Position numbers and translations under genes: made by a program
Assembly (NCBI GenBank): GCA_020161535.1
Contig: JAIUNW010000002.1
Location: forward strand, 124,001 to 188,000
Length of the DNA stretch: 64,000 bases
Direction: 5' to 3'
Source: Bacteroidota bacterium
GTDB taxonomy: Bacteria; Bacteroidota; Bacteroidia; Chitinophagales; Chitinophagaceae
Shown here: positions 26,447-35,257 of the stretch, in pieces
Position numbering within the stretch: position 1 is the first letter of the stretch
Layout: the number at the start of each line of letters is the position of its first letter
Notes under the pieces: model-generated
What the model saw: the letters and a program-made list of their open reading frames with translations, nothing else
The model's database searches: none
Told to the model about the DNA's origin: nothing

Positions 26447-27472
26447 ATGGGATTATTTAACTTTCTGACCCAGGAAATCGCCATGGATCTGGGCACTGCC
26501 AATACCCTGATCATACATAACGATGAGATTGTGGTGAATGAACCGTCGATTGTGGCGCTGGACCGGAACAACCCCAAAAACGTGCTGGCCGTTGGCAAAC
26601 GCGCCTTGATGATGCACGAGAAAACCCACGAAAGCATACGCACCGTGAGGCCGCTGAAAGACGGTGTTATTGCCGATTTCAATGCTGCCGAGCTGATGAT
26701 ACGGGAAATGATCAAAATGATCTATCCCAAAAAGCCACTTTTTCCACCGAGCTGGCGCATGATGATTTGCATTCCGTCGTCGATTACGGAAGTGGAAAAA
26801 AGGGCAGTGCGTGATAGTGCAGAGCAGGCCGGCGCAAAAGAAGTATACCTGATTCATGAACCCATGGCCGCTGCCCTGGGTATTGGCATTGATGTGGAAG
26901 AACCGGTGGGAAACATGATCATCGATATAGGTGGTGGTACTACCGGCATCACGGTGATTGCATTGGCGGGTATTGTGTGCGACCAGAGCATCCGGATTGC
27001 GGGTGATGAATTTACGGCCGATATCATGGAAGCCCTTCGTCGTTACCATAGCTTGCTGATTGGTGAGCGAACCGCTGAGCAGATCAAGATCCAGATTGGT
27101 GCTGCGATGAAAGACCTCGACAACCCGCCCGATGATATTCCGGTGAATGGTCGCGACCTGGTGACCGGCATTCCCAAACAAATCATGGTCAGCTTTCAAG
27201 AAATCGCCGAAGCGCTGGATAAGAGTATTTTCAAAATAGAAGAGGCCATCCTCAAAGCGTTGGAAACCACACCACCAGAACTGGCTGCCGATATTTACCG
27301 TCGGGGTTTATATATCACGGGTGGTGGTGCGTTGCTCCGCGGGCTGGACAAGCGCCTGAGCCAGAAAATCAAATTGCCCGTGCATGTGGCCGATGACCCG
27401 CTGAAAAGTGTGGTACGCGGCACCGGTATTGCGCTCAAAAACTACGATCGCTATCCTTTCGTGATGCGTTAG
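26447..27472 (+). CDS. mreB: Rod shape-determining protein MreB
   Basis: A 341-residue bacterial actin that polymerises along the inner membrane and guides the cell-wall elongation complex. Actin-fold nucleotide motifs are seen: MDLGTANTLI (phosphate 1), MIIDIGGGTTGITVIAL (phosphate 2) and GLYITGGGALLRGLD (adenosine). An amphipathic start (MGLFNFLTQEIA) suits membrane binding. First gene of mreB-mreC-mreD. The 188 bp before it holds a nested inverted repeat (GTTCTGC 26296-26302 with GCAGAAC 26338-26344) and a TAAATTTG box at 26348-26355. Confidence 0.97.
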   Translation: MGLFNFLTQEIAMDLGTANTLIIHNDEIVVNEPSIVALDRNNPKNVLAVGKRALMMHEKTHESIRTVRPLKDGVIADFNAAELMIREMIKMIYPKKPLFPPSWRMMICIPSSITEVEKRAVRDSAEQAGAKEVYLIHEPMAAALGIGIDVEEPVGNMIIDIGGGTTGITVIALAGIVCDQSIRIAGDEFTADIMEALRRYHSLLIGERTAEQIKIQIGAAMKDLDNPPDDIPVNGRDLVTGIPKQIMVSFQEIAEALDKSIFKIEEAILKALETTPPELAADIYRRGLYITGGGALLRGLDKRLSQKIKLPVHVADDPLKSVVRGTGIALKNYDRYPFVMR

Positions 27473-27479
27473 ACTCGAT

Positions 27480-28334
27480 ATGCGTAACATCTTTTTATTC
27501 GTCAGGCGATATTTTAATTTCCTGTTCTTTCTCGCATTGCAGGTGCTTGCGCTTTACTTTTTGTTTCGTTACAACCGATTTCACGAAGCTGCCTTTATGG
27601 GCGTGGCCAGTGAAGTGACCGGTCGCATCAATGAGCGATACAACAATGTTGATCATTATTTCAAGCTTCGTAAGTCGAACGAAATTCTCGCCCGGGAGAA
27701 TTTGTACCTGCGCGAGCGTTTGCGCGAAAATTACCAGCCGGCAGATACCTCGGTACAATTGGTGGTCGATTCGATACGGGTCGACTCGTTGCTGAAGTTT
27801 CAGAAATACCATTATATGGAGGCCATGGTAGTAGGCGGATTCGTCACTACCCAAACGAATTTTTACACGATCCACCGGGGTTCTAACCAGGGGGTGCGGG
27901 TTGATATGGCCGTGATTGGTCCAACGGGCATTGTGGGTCGCGTGGTGAACGTGAGCAATAATTTCGCTACGGTGATGAGTGTGTTGAGCCGGCAGTTTCG
28001 GGTGGATGCAAAACTGATCAAATCGGGCGAACGGGGAATTGTGGGCTGGGATGGTGAAAGCACACAGTATGTACAGATGCGGAACGTGCCCAAGAGCACC
28101 GAAGTGAAAAGAGGTGATACGGTGATGACCAGCGAACTCTCTTCAATTTTTCCGGCCAATATCATGGTGGGAACGGTTGATACTTTCCAAACCGATCCGA
28201 GCTCCAATTTTTATACGTTGAAGCTGAAGACCTCGACCAATTTCTCGACTGTGCAATACGTGTATGTAGTGCAAAATTCACAACTGGAAGAACAAAAGCT
28301 GCTCGAAGCGGCAACCAAGAAAACCAATGAGTGA
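27480..28334 (+). CDS. mreC: Rod shape-determining protein MreC
   Basis: A 284-residue bitopic protein linking MreB to periplasmic wall synthases. One membrane helix at about 13-32 (FNFLFFLALQVLALYFLF) is followed by a coiled-coil (about 60-90, KLRKSNEILARENLYLRERL). Two beta domains then follow, with the MreC signature GPTGIVGRVVNVSNNFATVM and the closing FPANIMVGTVDTF. It begins 7 bp after mreB and overlaps mreD by 8 bp. Confidence 0.95.
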   Translation: MRNIFLFVRRYFNFLFFLALQVLALYFLFRYNRFHEAAFMGVASEVTGRINERYNNVDHYFKLRKSNEILARENLYLRERLRENYQPADTSVQLVVDSIRVDSLLKFQKYHYMEAMVVGGFVTTQTNFYTIHRGSNQGVRVDMAVIGPTGIVGRVVNVSNNFATVMSVLSRQFRVDAKLIKSGERGIVGWDGESTQYVQMRNVPKSTEVKRGDTVMTSELSSIFPANIMVGTVDTFQTDPSSNFYTLKLKTSTNFSTVQYVYVVQNSQLEEQKLLEAATKKTNE

Positions 28335-28863
28335 TCTGCTTAAAAATATGATCCGGTTCGCGGCATTCATCCTGGTGCAGGTATTCATCTTGCACAAGAT
28401 TCCGCCATTGCATCGTTTTGTGGTTCCTTATATCTACTTCCTGTACATTATCTGGCTTCCTTTCAGCATCAGTCGTACCTGGTTGATGGTGATTGCATTT
28501 GTATTTGGCCTCACCCTTGATTATTTTCTCGGCACGCCCGGCCTTCATGCAGCGCCCTGCGTGCTGATCGCCTATGTACGCCCTTTCCTGGTCAATATGC
28601 TGATCAGGCAGGAATCTACTGAGCAGAGCTATGGCTCGCCCTCTATTCACAGCATGGGATGGGCACCCTACGGCCTGCTGGTATTTGTTTTGACCCTGTT
28701 GCACCATAGTTACCTGGTGGCCCTGGAGTGGTTGCAGTTCAAAGAGAGCTTCTTCTATTTTGTGGGCAAAGTGCTGGCGAGTACGGCGGTTAGTATGGTG
28801 CTGATCCTGGTGACGGAGCTGCTTTTTTATCGCAAAGAGCGGTACCGTACGAATGCGGCGTGA
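28327..28863 (+). CDS. mreD: Rod shape-determining protein MreD
   Basis: A 178-residue polytopic membrane protein with five to six hydrophobic segments, including FAAFILVQVFILHKIPPL and MVIAFVFGLTLDYFLGTPGL. GLTLDYFLGTPGLHA matches the MreD pattern of a charged residue in helix followed by GxxG. It overlaps mreC by 8 bp, so the two are translationally coupled. A repeat block begins within about 60 bp of its stop codon and separates it from the PBP2 and rodA genes that usually follow directly. Confidence 0.88.
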   Translation: MSDLLKNMIRFAAFILVQVFILHKIPPLHRFVVPYIYFLYIIWLPFSISRTWLMVIAFVFGLTLDYFLGTPGLHAAPCVLIAYVRPFLVNMLIRQESTEQSYGSPSIHSMGWAPYGLLVFVLTLLHHSYLVALEWLQFKESFFYFVGKVLASTAVSMVLILVTELLFYRKERYRTNAA

Positions 28864-28924
28864 GGAGTGTGTTGCTGGTGGAGATTTTGGTTTCACACTG
28901 CTTGTTTGGTTTCGCACTGAGATG

Positions 28925-29243
28925 GGTTTCTCGCAGAGACCGCGGGGGAACAGAGATATTTTTTTGGGGTACTAAGCGGGTGGGAGCGTTTTTTCTTGCG
29001 GAGGTTTTTTGTCGTGGAGTTCAATTTGTTTCGGAGATCATTTCTAACGGAGATTGGTTTCTCGCAGAGAGGGGTTTCTCGCAGAGACCGCGGGGGAACA
29101 GAGATATTTTTTGGGGGTATTAAGCGGGTGGGCGCTTTCTTTCATGCTAAGAGTTTTTGGTTGTGGAGTTCAATATGTTTCGGAGATCATTTCTCACGGA
29201 GATTGGTTTCTCGCAGAGACCGCGGGGGAACAGAGATATTTTT
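28925..29243 (+). repeat. Long tandem repeat array (about 148 bp period)
   Basis: Copies of GGTTTCTCGCAGAGACCGCG followed by GGGGAACAGAGATATTTTTT start at 28925, 29073 and 29205, with a partial extra copy at 29056. Between them the sequences correspond too: AAGCGGGTGGG, then GTGGAGTTCAAT and TTTCGGAGATCATTTCT. The period is about 148 bp. The array belongs to the same family as the elements at 10591 and 10989. It carries no gene of its own. Confidence 0.92.
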
Positions 29244-29244
29244 T

Positions 29245-29470
29245 TGGGCAGATGCTTGATTGAATGGTGGGTGGATTATAGGTTGGGGTGAAAGTGTTTG
29301 TGGATGATAGGTGAGGGAAAATGTAGGTTGATGATAAATGGTATGAAAGTAGGATGATGATAAATTGGTATGAAATATAAGTGGATGATAGGTTTGGGAG
29401 AAACGGTGCGAGGGTGACATATTGGGATGAATCTGCAAGTGGATGAAATTTAGGGGTTAAACAGTCGGCG
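29245..29470. repeat. Degenerate purine-rich short tandem repeats
   Basis: About seven loosely related units of 26-31 bp built on the core GGATGATAGGT or TGATGATAAATGGTATGAAA. The plus strand is almost free of C. No gene is supported on either strand. Confidence 0.6.
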
Positions 29471-29582
29471 GTTGGCCGGCCGGGATAAAAAATCATGTTG
29501 ACAGCGCCTTGTCGGGTTAAAATTATGTCCGGCTAAATTTTAACGGTTGCATTTCTAAATGCAAACACAAACCACATAAACC

Positions 29583-29675
29583 CTCTGTCCCTCTGCGGTC
29601 TCTGCGAGAAACCCCTCTCTGCGAGAAACCCCTCTCTGCGGGAAACAAACGCAGTGGGAAACAAAGCGGAAAACA
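29583..29675 (-). repeat. Interspersed repeat family, inverted copy (R4)
   Basis: Minus-strand reading gives repeated TTTCTCGCAGAGAGGGG modules and then CAGAGACCGCAGAGGGACAG. It faces the forward array at 28925-29243, repeating the forward-then-inverted layout seen at 10591-11052. Confidence 0.85.
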
Positions 29676-29733
29676 AACACAAAAAAACACCGCGCGAACC
29701 CCATCGTCGCTTCTCAAATACAAATCTCCTCAT

Positions 29734-29741
29734 TACCTTTG
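29734..29741 (+). promoter_or_regulatory. TAnnTTTG -7 box before the PBP2 gene
   Basis: TACCTTTG lies 64 bases before the PBP2 start and just past the repeat block. It could give PBP2-rodA its own transcript now that the repeats separate it from mreBCD. Confidence 0.5.
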
Positions 29742-29804
29742 TTGTAAATTACTATCTTACCATAGTTATTCTCTACCAGAAAAGCGATCCAAAATCCATC
29801 CTCT

Positions 29805-31949
29805 TTGTCTGTCTTCAATCAATCCCGCTCAACCGTTATTCGTCTGATCATTGCCGGAATTTTCCTGGTGATTATTGCACAATTGGTCAACCTGCAACTG
29901 ATCTCCAAAAAGTATGAGCAACTGGCCATGGACAATGCAGTGTACCCCAAAGTGAAATACCCCGATCGCGGCATTATCTACGATCGGAAAGGCAAGGCCA
30001 TTTTGAACAATACCATCATGTACGACCTCGAGGTGACGCCCAGCCAGGTGAAGGGGGTTGATACGGCTTATTTGTGTCAATTGCTCGACATAGATACCGC
30101 TGAGTTCAAGAAGCGTGTCATTACCGCCATTGTGAAGAATGGCCGCTATCGCCCAAGCATATTTGAAGACCTGCTGCCACCCATGGTGCATGCGCGGCTG
30201 GAAGAAAATATTTTTAAGTTTCCCGGTTTTGCCTTGGTAGAACGACCGGTGCGAACCTATCCCTTCCAGGCTGCAGCGCATATTCTGGGCTATATCGGCG
30301 AAGCAGATTCAAACATCATCAAACGATCGAATAATTTTTATCGCCTGGGTGATTTTGTGGGCCGAAGCGGTCTCGAGCAGTATTATGAATCGGTGCTCAT
30401 GGGCAAGCGCGGGGTGGAGTATATGATCAAAGACAACAAGAACCGGTTGGTCGGTAAATTTGAAAATGGTGAGTTTGATACGGCTGCGATTGCTGGTCGA
30501 AATCTTCGCACCTATATTGACGTTGAAGTTCAACAGCTCGCAGAAAAGCTCATGACCAATAAAGTGGGTGCTGTTGTCGCCATCGAACCCAAAACGGGTG
30601 GTATCATTGCCATGACTTCCGGTCCGCATTTCGACCCAAACCTCCTCACGGGTCCCGATAAACAAAAGAATTTCAACAAGCTGTTCCTCGACGTGAGCAG
30701 TCCGCTGTTAAACCGTGCCATCAAAGGCCAGTATCCGCCGGGTTCTACGTACAAGCCGCTGGGCGCCTTGGTTGCGCTCGATGAAGGGGTGATCAACTCC
30801 AACAGTGGTATCGCCTGCAGCGGTGCTTATTTCGGCTGCCGCAGACCCGTAAAATGTACGGAAAAATGGGCGGGGCATGCGGCCAATCTTCGCCTGGCCA
30901 TTGCCTGGAGTTGCAACTCATTCTTTAGCCAGGCTTTTCGGTTGACCGTAGATAATCCGGCTGAGGGCAACGAGCGAAAGGGATTGACCCGCTGGCACGA
31001 CTACCTGTCGCGCTTCGATCTCGGGCATCGCACGGGTATTGATTTGCCGAGCGAAGACGGCGGTAATGTGCCCGATACCACCGCTTATGACAAAGAATAT
31101 CGCGGCTCATGGAACTCCTGCACCATGGTCACCATTGGCATTGGCCAGGATAAACTATTGGTGACGCCGCTTCAAATGGCCAATTCCATTTGTATTCTGG
31201 CCAATAAGGGCTATTTCTTTACGCCGCATTTTGTGCAGAAAATAGATGGAGAAACAAAGGCCGATACCTTATTGAATAAATATCGCCGTAAGAACGAAGT
31301 GCTGACCCATATTTCAAATGATACCTACGAAACGGTATTGGCTGGCATGCAAGACGTGGTAGATATTGGTACGGCCAAAGTGGCTCGCGTTCCAGGCATT
31401 GCCGTATGCGCCAAAACAGGTACAGCCGAAAACTATCGGGTGATCGATGGGAAGAAAACCAAACTGAAAGACAACTCGATGTTCGTGTTGTTCGCGCCGC
31501 GCGAAGACCCGAAAATCGCCATCGCGGTGGTGGTGGAAAATGCCGGCTTCGGTGCCACCTGGGCGGGTCCTATTGCGTCGTTGCTGATGGAGAAATACCT
31601 GAATGATACCTTGCGTACCGAAAGGCTGAAAGAGGTGGAAAGAGTGGCTTCGGCCAACCTGATGCCCGGCTGGTTGGTTCGGGAGCAGTTCAAAGCTGAT
31701 TCGATTCGGGCGTATAATTGGTTTCGCCAAACCCGCGACACCAGTGTGATCAAAAAATTCCTGAAACCGGGCCAGGTGCCGGTGATTGAACCGCCAGCGC
31801 CCAAGCCTGCACCGAAACCAGACAGCAGCCAATTGAAAAAAGGTACAGCGCCTGATTCGTTAAAGAAAAAACTACCGGTCGATGTGCGTACCACGCGCCT
31901 GCACCCGGAAGCAATATTGCCCAAACGATATTCTATCAAAGCCGCCTAA
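29805..31949 (+). CDS. mrdA: Penicillin-binding protein 2 (elongation transpeptidase)
   Basis: A 714-residue class B PBP that cross-links peptidoglycan during cell elongation, partner of RodA. The N-terminal helix (about 9-30) anchors it; the dimerisation domain begins PDRGIIYDRKGKAIL. Transpeptidase motifs are S314-T-Y-K317 (PPGSTYKPLGAL), S369-C-N371 and K537-T-G (CAKTGTAEN). A Pro/Lys-rich tail of about 60 residues follows the domain. The start is TTG at 29805: MSVFNQSRS is the expected N-terminus for this group and no in-frame ATG is nearby. rodA follows after 2 bp. Confidence 0.94.
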   Translation: MSVFNQSRSTVIRLIIAGIFLVIIAQLVNLQLISKKYEQLAMDNAVYPKVKYPDRGIIYDRKGKAILNNTIMYDLEVTPSQVKGVDTAYLCQLLDIDTAEFKKRVITAIVKNGRYRPSIFEDLLPPMVHARLEENIFKFPGFALVERPVRTYPFQAAAHILGYIGEADSNIIKRSNNFYRLGDFVGRSGLEQYYESVLMGKRGVEYMIKDNKNRLVGKFENGEFDTAAIAGRNLRTYIDVEVQQLAEKLMTNKVGAVVAIEPKTGGIIAMTSGPHFDPNLLTGPDKQKNFNKLFLDVSSPLLNRAIKGQYPPGSTYKPLGALVALDEGVINSNSGIACSGAYFGCRRPVKCTEKWAGHAANLRLAIAWSCNSFFSQAFRLTVDNPAEGNERKGLTRWHDYLSRFDLGHRTGIDLPSEDGGNVPDTTAYDKEYRGSWNSCTMVTIGIGQDKLLVTPLQMANSICILANKGYFFTPHFVQKIDGETKADTLLNKYRRKNEVLTHISNDTYETVLAGMQDVVDIGTAKVARVPGIAVCAKTGTAENYRVIDGKKTKLKDNSMFVLFAPREDPKIAIAVVVENAGFGATWAGPIASLLMEKYLNDTLRTERLKEVERVASANLMPGWLVREQFKADSIRAYNWFRQTRDTSVIKKFLKPGQVPVIEPPAPKPAPKPDSSQLKKGTAPDSLKKKLPVDVRTTRLHPEAILPKRYSIKAA

Positions 31950-31951
31950 TT

Positions 31952-33295
31952 ATGTCACAGCGTAAAGCAGAAATATCTAAAGGCGTTGACTGGTTACTGA
32001 TCTGGTTGTACGTAATCCTGGTGAGTATCGGCATCCTGAGCATATTTGCCGTTACCTACCAAGAAGGCGATCCCATTTTGCAAAGCTTTCTGTCGCTTAA
32101 AACCGATTACAGCAGGCAGTTGCTTTATTTTGGTATTGGTGGCATCTTGGCCATTGCCATCCTGCTCACCGACAGTAAATTCTTTACCGCTACCGCCAAC
32201 CTATGGTATGCGTTCGGGATACTGTTATTGCTATTGGTCTTTCCCTTTCACACCAAGGTGAAGGGCACGGAGTCCATCATCCGTTTCGGGGGCTTTCAAT
32301 TGCAGCCTGCCGAACTCTGTAAACTTTTTGTGAACCTCGCGCTGGCGAAGTATTTGTCGCGCATGGAAACCGACTTCTATAAAACCAGGTCGCAACTGAT
32401 CGCTGCCGCCATCGTGCTGACACCTGCGGTGCTTTCCATTATGCAACATGAAACGGGATTGGCCCTGGTGTATTTTTCTTTTTTCCTGGTGATGTTCCGC
32501 GAAGGATTATCGCCGATGGTGTTGATCATTGGTTTCTCCCTGGCGGTATTGGTGGTGGCCACCCTGGTGATGGACCCAAATACCCTGGCCATCATTCTCA
32601 CCGCCATTGCTGCGGTTGCCATTTATATTTTGCGACGCCAGATCAAAAGACACAAACAGGTACTGTTATTAGTGGTGGGCATATGGGCCATTTGCGTGGG
32701 TATTCAACGCTTTGCGGTGCCCTATGCCTTCGACCATATTCTGCAACCTTACCAGGTAAAGCGTATCTATGATACCATCGGTAAAGACTATGTGCCCAAA
32801 GACGCGGTGGCAGCAGAAGAAATTGAAAAGAAATCGGCCGGCAAGAAAAAAGACGATGGCGATTACAACGTAAAGCAAAGCAAGATTGCCATTGGCAGCG
32901 GCGGACTCACCGGTAAAGGCCTGCTCAAGGGTACGCAAACGCGGTATGAGTTTGTGCCCGAACAACGAACGGATTTTATTTTCTGTACCATTGGCGAAGG
33001 CTTTGGGTTTATAGGCAGTTTTCTGTTGCTGGCGATTTATTTTTTATTGCTGATGCGCATCATTACCATTGCCGAGCGACAACGAAGCGTGTTCAGCCGA
33101 TGTTATGCCTATGGCGTAGCTTCTGTCATCTTCTTTCACATCACCATTAATATTTGTATGACCATCGGCCTGGCGCCGGTGATCGGTATTCCGCTGCCTT
33201 TTATCAGTTATGGCGGCACCGCTTTGCTAACTTTTACCATATTGCTGTTCATCCTCATCCGCCTGGATGCTGACCGGCAAATGGTGCTTCGTTAA
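31952..33295 (+). CDS. rodA: Peptidoglycan polymerase RodA (SEDS family)
   Basis: A 447-residue SEDS glycosyltransferase that polymerises lipid II during elongation. About ten membrane helices are visible, with family segments VKGTESIIRFGGFQLQPAEL, KIAIGSGGLTGKGLLKGTQT, FVPEQRTDFIFCTIGEGFGF and a final IGIPLPFISYGGTALLTFTI. Between two helices a charged, Lys-rich loop (about residues 275-305, EEIEKKSAGKKKDDG) is longer than in E. coli RodA. It begins 2 bp after the PBP2 gene. Confidence 0.95.
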   Translation: MSQRKAEISKGVDWLLIWLYVILVSIGILSIFAVTYQEGDPILQSFLSLKTDYSRQLLYFGIGGILAIAILLTDSKFFTATANLWYAFGILLLLLVFPFHTKVKGTESIIRFGGFQLQPAELCKLFVNLALAKYLSRMETDFYKTRSQLIAAAIVLTPAVLSIMQHETGLALVYFSFFLVMFREGLSPMVLIIGFSLAVLVVATLVMDPNTLAIILTAIAAVAIYILRRQIKRHKQVLLLVVGIWAICVGIQRFAVPYAFDHILQPYQVKRIYDTIGKDYVPKDAVAAEEIEKKSAGKKKDDGDYNVKQSKIAIGSGGLTGKGLLKGTQTRYEFVPEQRTDFIFCTIGEGFGFIGSFLLLAIYFLLLMRIITIAERQRSVFSRCYAYGVASVIFFHITINICMTIGLAPVIGIPLPFISYGGTALLTFTILLFILIRLDADRQMVLR

Positions 33296-33310
33296 TGAAA
33301 TAGTCGACGC

Positions 33311-34048
33311 ATGCAAATTATTCCCCTGTCAGAAGGCGCTTTCTCGATCGATGGCTCTAAACAATTTGTCCCTTTTGATAAAGCTGGTGATGATATCCAA
33401 TCGCGACCGGTTGGTAGTTTACTGGTAGAAGTACAGCCCTTTGTGGTGGTTACCAGCGAAGATGTTTTACTAATCGACACTGGCCTGGGCTTTATGACAG
33501 ATGGCGAACTGCAACTGCATAAAAACCTGCGTGCGGCCGGCATCGCGCCCGAAAAAATCACCAAAGTGCTGATGAGTCACCTGCACAAAGACCATGCAGG
33601 CGGTGTGAGTTATGTAAATGCCGCCACTGGAAAGCGTGAGATCAGTTTTCCGCAAGCAACCTACTATATACAAAAAGCAGAATTTGCCTTTGCGCGTGAA
33701 AAAGGTTTTCCCTCGTATTTGATGGATGAACTGGCTTGTTTAGAACAGGCGCCGAATATCGTGTGGCTGGAAGGCGATGGTGTGATTGATGGGTATATCA
33801 AATACCGGGTAGACGGCGGTCACGCGCCCTGGCACCAATCATTCACCATTGTAGACGGTGGAGAGATTGTTTTTTTTGGTGGCGACAATGCACCGCAGTT
33901 GCAACAGATGAAAAGCAAGTTTGTGGCGAAATACGATTATGATGGCAAGAAGGCGATGGAATTAAGACAGCAGTGGTGGGCCGACGGACAAGCAGCAGGC
34001 TGGAAATTCCTATTCTACCACGATATCAAAATCCCGGTTTTCGGTTAG
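33311..34048 (+). CDS. MBL-fold metallo-hydrolase
   Basis: A 245-residue metallo-beta-lactamase-fold protein without signal peptide. The metal-binding motif is MSHLHKDHAGGV (HxHxDH), with VLLIDTGLGF before it and later ligand candidates in DGGHAPWHQSF and FFGGDNAPQL. Fold and metal site are clear, but the substrate is not. It resembles the lactonase/glyoxalase-II-like hydrolases only in general form. It lies 15 bp after rodA and may ride on that transcript. Confidence 0.87.
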   Translation: MQIIPLSEGAFSIDGSKQFVPFDKAGDDIQSRPVGSLLVEVQPFVVVTSEDVLLIDTGLGFMTDGELQLHKNLRAAGIAPEKITKVLMSHLHKDHAGGVSYVNAATGKREISFPQATYYIQKAEFAFAREKGFPSYLMDELACLEQAPNIVWLEGDGVIDGYIKYRVDGGHAPWHQSFTIVDGGEIVFFGGDNAPQLQQMKSKFVAKYDYDGKKAMELRQQWWADGQAAGWKFLFYHDIKIPVFG

Positions 34049-34057
34049 CCATAGCCG

Positions 34058-34471
34058 TTAGCGGCGATTCTGTCGTTGCTGCAAACGATTTTGTCTTCTT
34101 TCCTGCAATTCTTTGGCGACAAAATTGGCAAACTCTTTTTCGTAGCGGTAAAATTCATTGGCGCGCGCTGGCGACAATGCCTTGCTGAAATCGGCCTGGT
34201 ATTTTTTTCTGACAGCGAGCACTTTTTCGTCTTTTTCCAGTTCATCAGCCTCTTCACTACGGGCATCCTGGCGTGCTTTTTTCAAGTCGGCCATGTATTG
34301 GTTATAAACCGGCCAAAACTTTTGGGCTTCTTCCGTTGTCAGGTTTAGTTTCTTGGTTAGGTAAGCAATCTTGAGGGCTTCCACTCTTTCACCTGCTCTT
34401 TGTCCGCCTTGCGAAAAAGCAACAGATCCTCCCAACAACAGTACCAATAAAATAGTAAAGATCCTTTTCAT
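34058..34471 (-). CDS. Spy/CpxP-like periplasmic helical protein
   Basis: A 137-residue secreted protein with signal peptide (MKRIFTILLVLLLGGSVAFSQ). The mature part is helical and highly charged: AYLTKKLNLTTEEAQKFWPV followed by a long Lys/Glu/Arg region and a Gln/Arg-rich end. The LxLTxEEAxxFWPVYNxY pattern is common in proteins encoded with ECF sigma factors in Bacteroidota. A chaperone or sensing role like Spy/CpxP is inferred from shape only. Last gene of the sigma / anti-sigma trio, 9 bp after the previous stop. Confidence 0.72.
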   Translation of the reverse strand: MKRIFTILLVLLLGGSVAFSQGGQRAGERVEALKIAYLTKKLNLTTEEAQKFWPVYNQYMADLKKARQDARSEEADELEKDEKVLAVRKKYQADFSKALSPARANEFYRYEKEFANFVAKELQERRQNRLQQRQNRR

Positions 34472-34480
34472 AGTAGGGCG

Positions 34481-35224
34481 TTAGTTGTGTAAAATTGCGT
34501 CCTTGCCAGGTTTTTCGAGATTAAGAAAATCTTGCAAGGCATTGTCACTTACGTCTTCCAACAGGAAATGGATATCAGTTGCATTGAGTTCGTCGTCGTT
34601 GGCCGCCAGCACATTCGCCGATCCATCGGCTGCCGGTGAATCGTTGTATTCCAGGATGGCATCATCACTAAGCTGGTTCAATTCATGTTGCAATTGAGCA
34701 GCTACGTCCCCGTTGTCTTTGCCAAAATCAGCAACGTTGGTTGTTTTGTGCATGTAAAACCAACCGCTCACGGCTACAACGGCCACGATGGCGGCGGCAG
34801 CGGCATAACGCATCCAGGGCCGGCCGAACGAAACGATTTTCGCACCGCCTTTTTGCTGGCCGGTTACGGTCGCCAACATTTTGTCGGGGAAACCGTCGAA
34901 ATAGCCGACGGGTACCTGGTAAGGCATTTTCTTTTCCAGTCGATCGAGCAGGCCAGGTTGAACCGCCTCCTGCGCAAAATAACCTTCGGGAACAGCAAAG
35001 GGCATTTTTTTATTCAATCCTGCCAGGAGGGGCGAGAGACTTTCGGTTTCAGCGGCCGCACTATCGTCTGACGCGGTCAACTGGCCAATTTTAAGCAACA
35101 TGATCATCGGCAAACGCTCAAAATACCCTTCCGGAACCGCATAGGGCCGACCCTTGCTGTTGGCATTGGCCAGCAGCTCGCTGATGGCGGCTAATTCAGC
35201 TTGTATGTGGTCGGTTGAATGCAT
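34481..35224 (-). CDS. Putative anti-sigma membrane protein with three YxVPxGYF repeats
   Basis: A 247-residue protein encoded 33 bp after an ECF sigma factor. One membrane helix lies at about 138-158 (MRYAAAAAIVAVVAVSGWFY). The cytoplasmic part repeats one short motif three times: PYAVPEGYF at 27-35, PFAVPEGYF at 75-83 and PYQVPVGYF at 101-109, each followed by a hydrophobic helix. The C-terminal part is acidic and exported (SDDAILEYNDSPAADG, IHFLLEDVSDNALQDFLN). Position and topology fit an anti-sigma factor; the repeat is probably the sigma-binding or structural unit. No zinc-type anti-sigma motif is seen. Confidence 0.7.
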   Translation of the reverse strand: MHSTDHIQAELAAISELLANANSKGRPYAVPEGYFERLPMIMLLKIGQLTASDDSAAAETESLSPLLAGLNKKMPFAVPEGYFAQEAVQPGLLDRLEKKMPYQVPVGYFDGFPDKMLATVTGQQKGGAKIVSFGRPWMRYAAAAAIVAVVAVSGWFYMHKTTNVADFGKDNGDVAAQLQHELNQLSDDAILEYNDSPAADGSANVLAANDDELNATDIHFLLEDVSDNALQDFLNLEKPGKDAILHN

Positions 35225-35257
35225 GGTACCTATTAGATGCTTTTTTGGCGCCGGCGT

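Noticed and set aside
28860..29496. Overlapping frames on both strands within the mre-PBP2 repeat block
   Set aside because: Their proteins repeat with the DNA array and have no family likeness.
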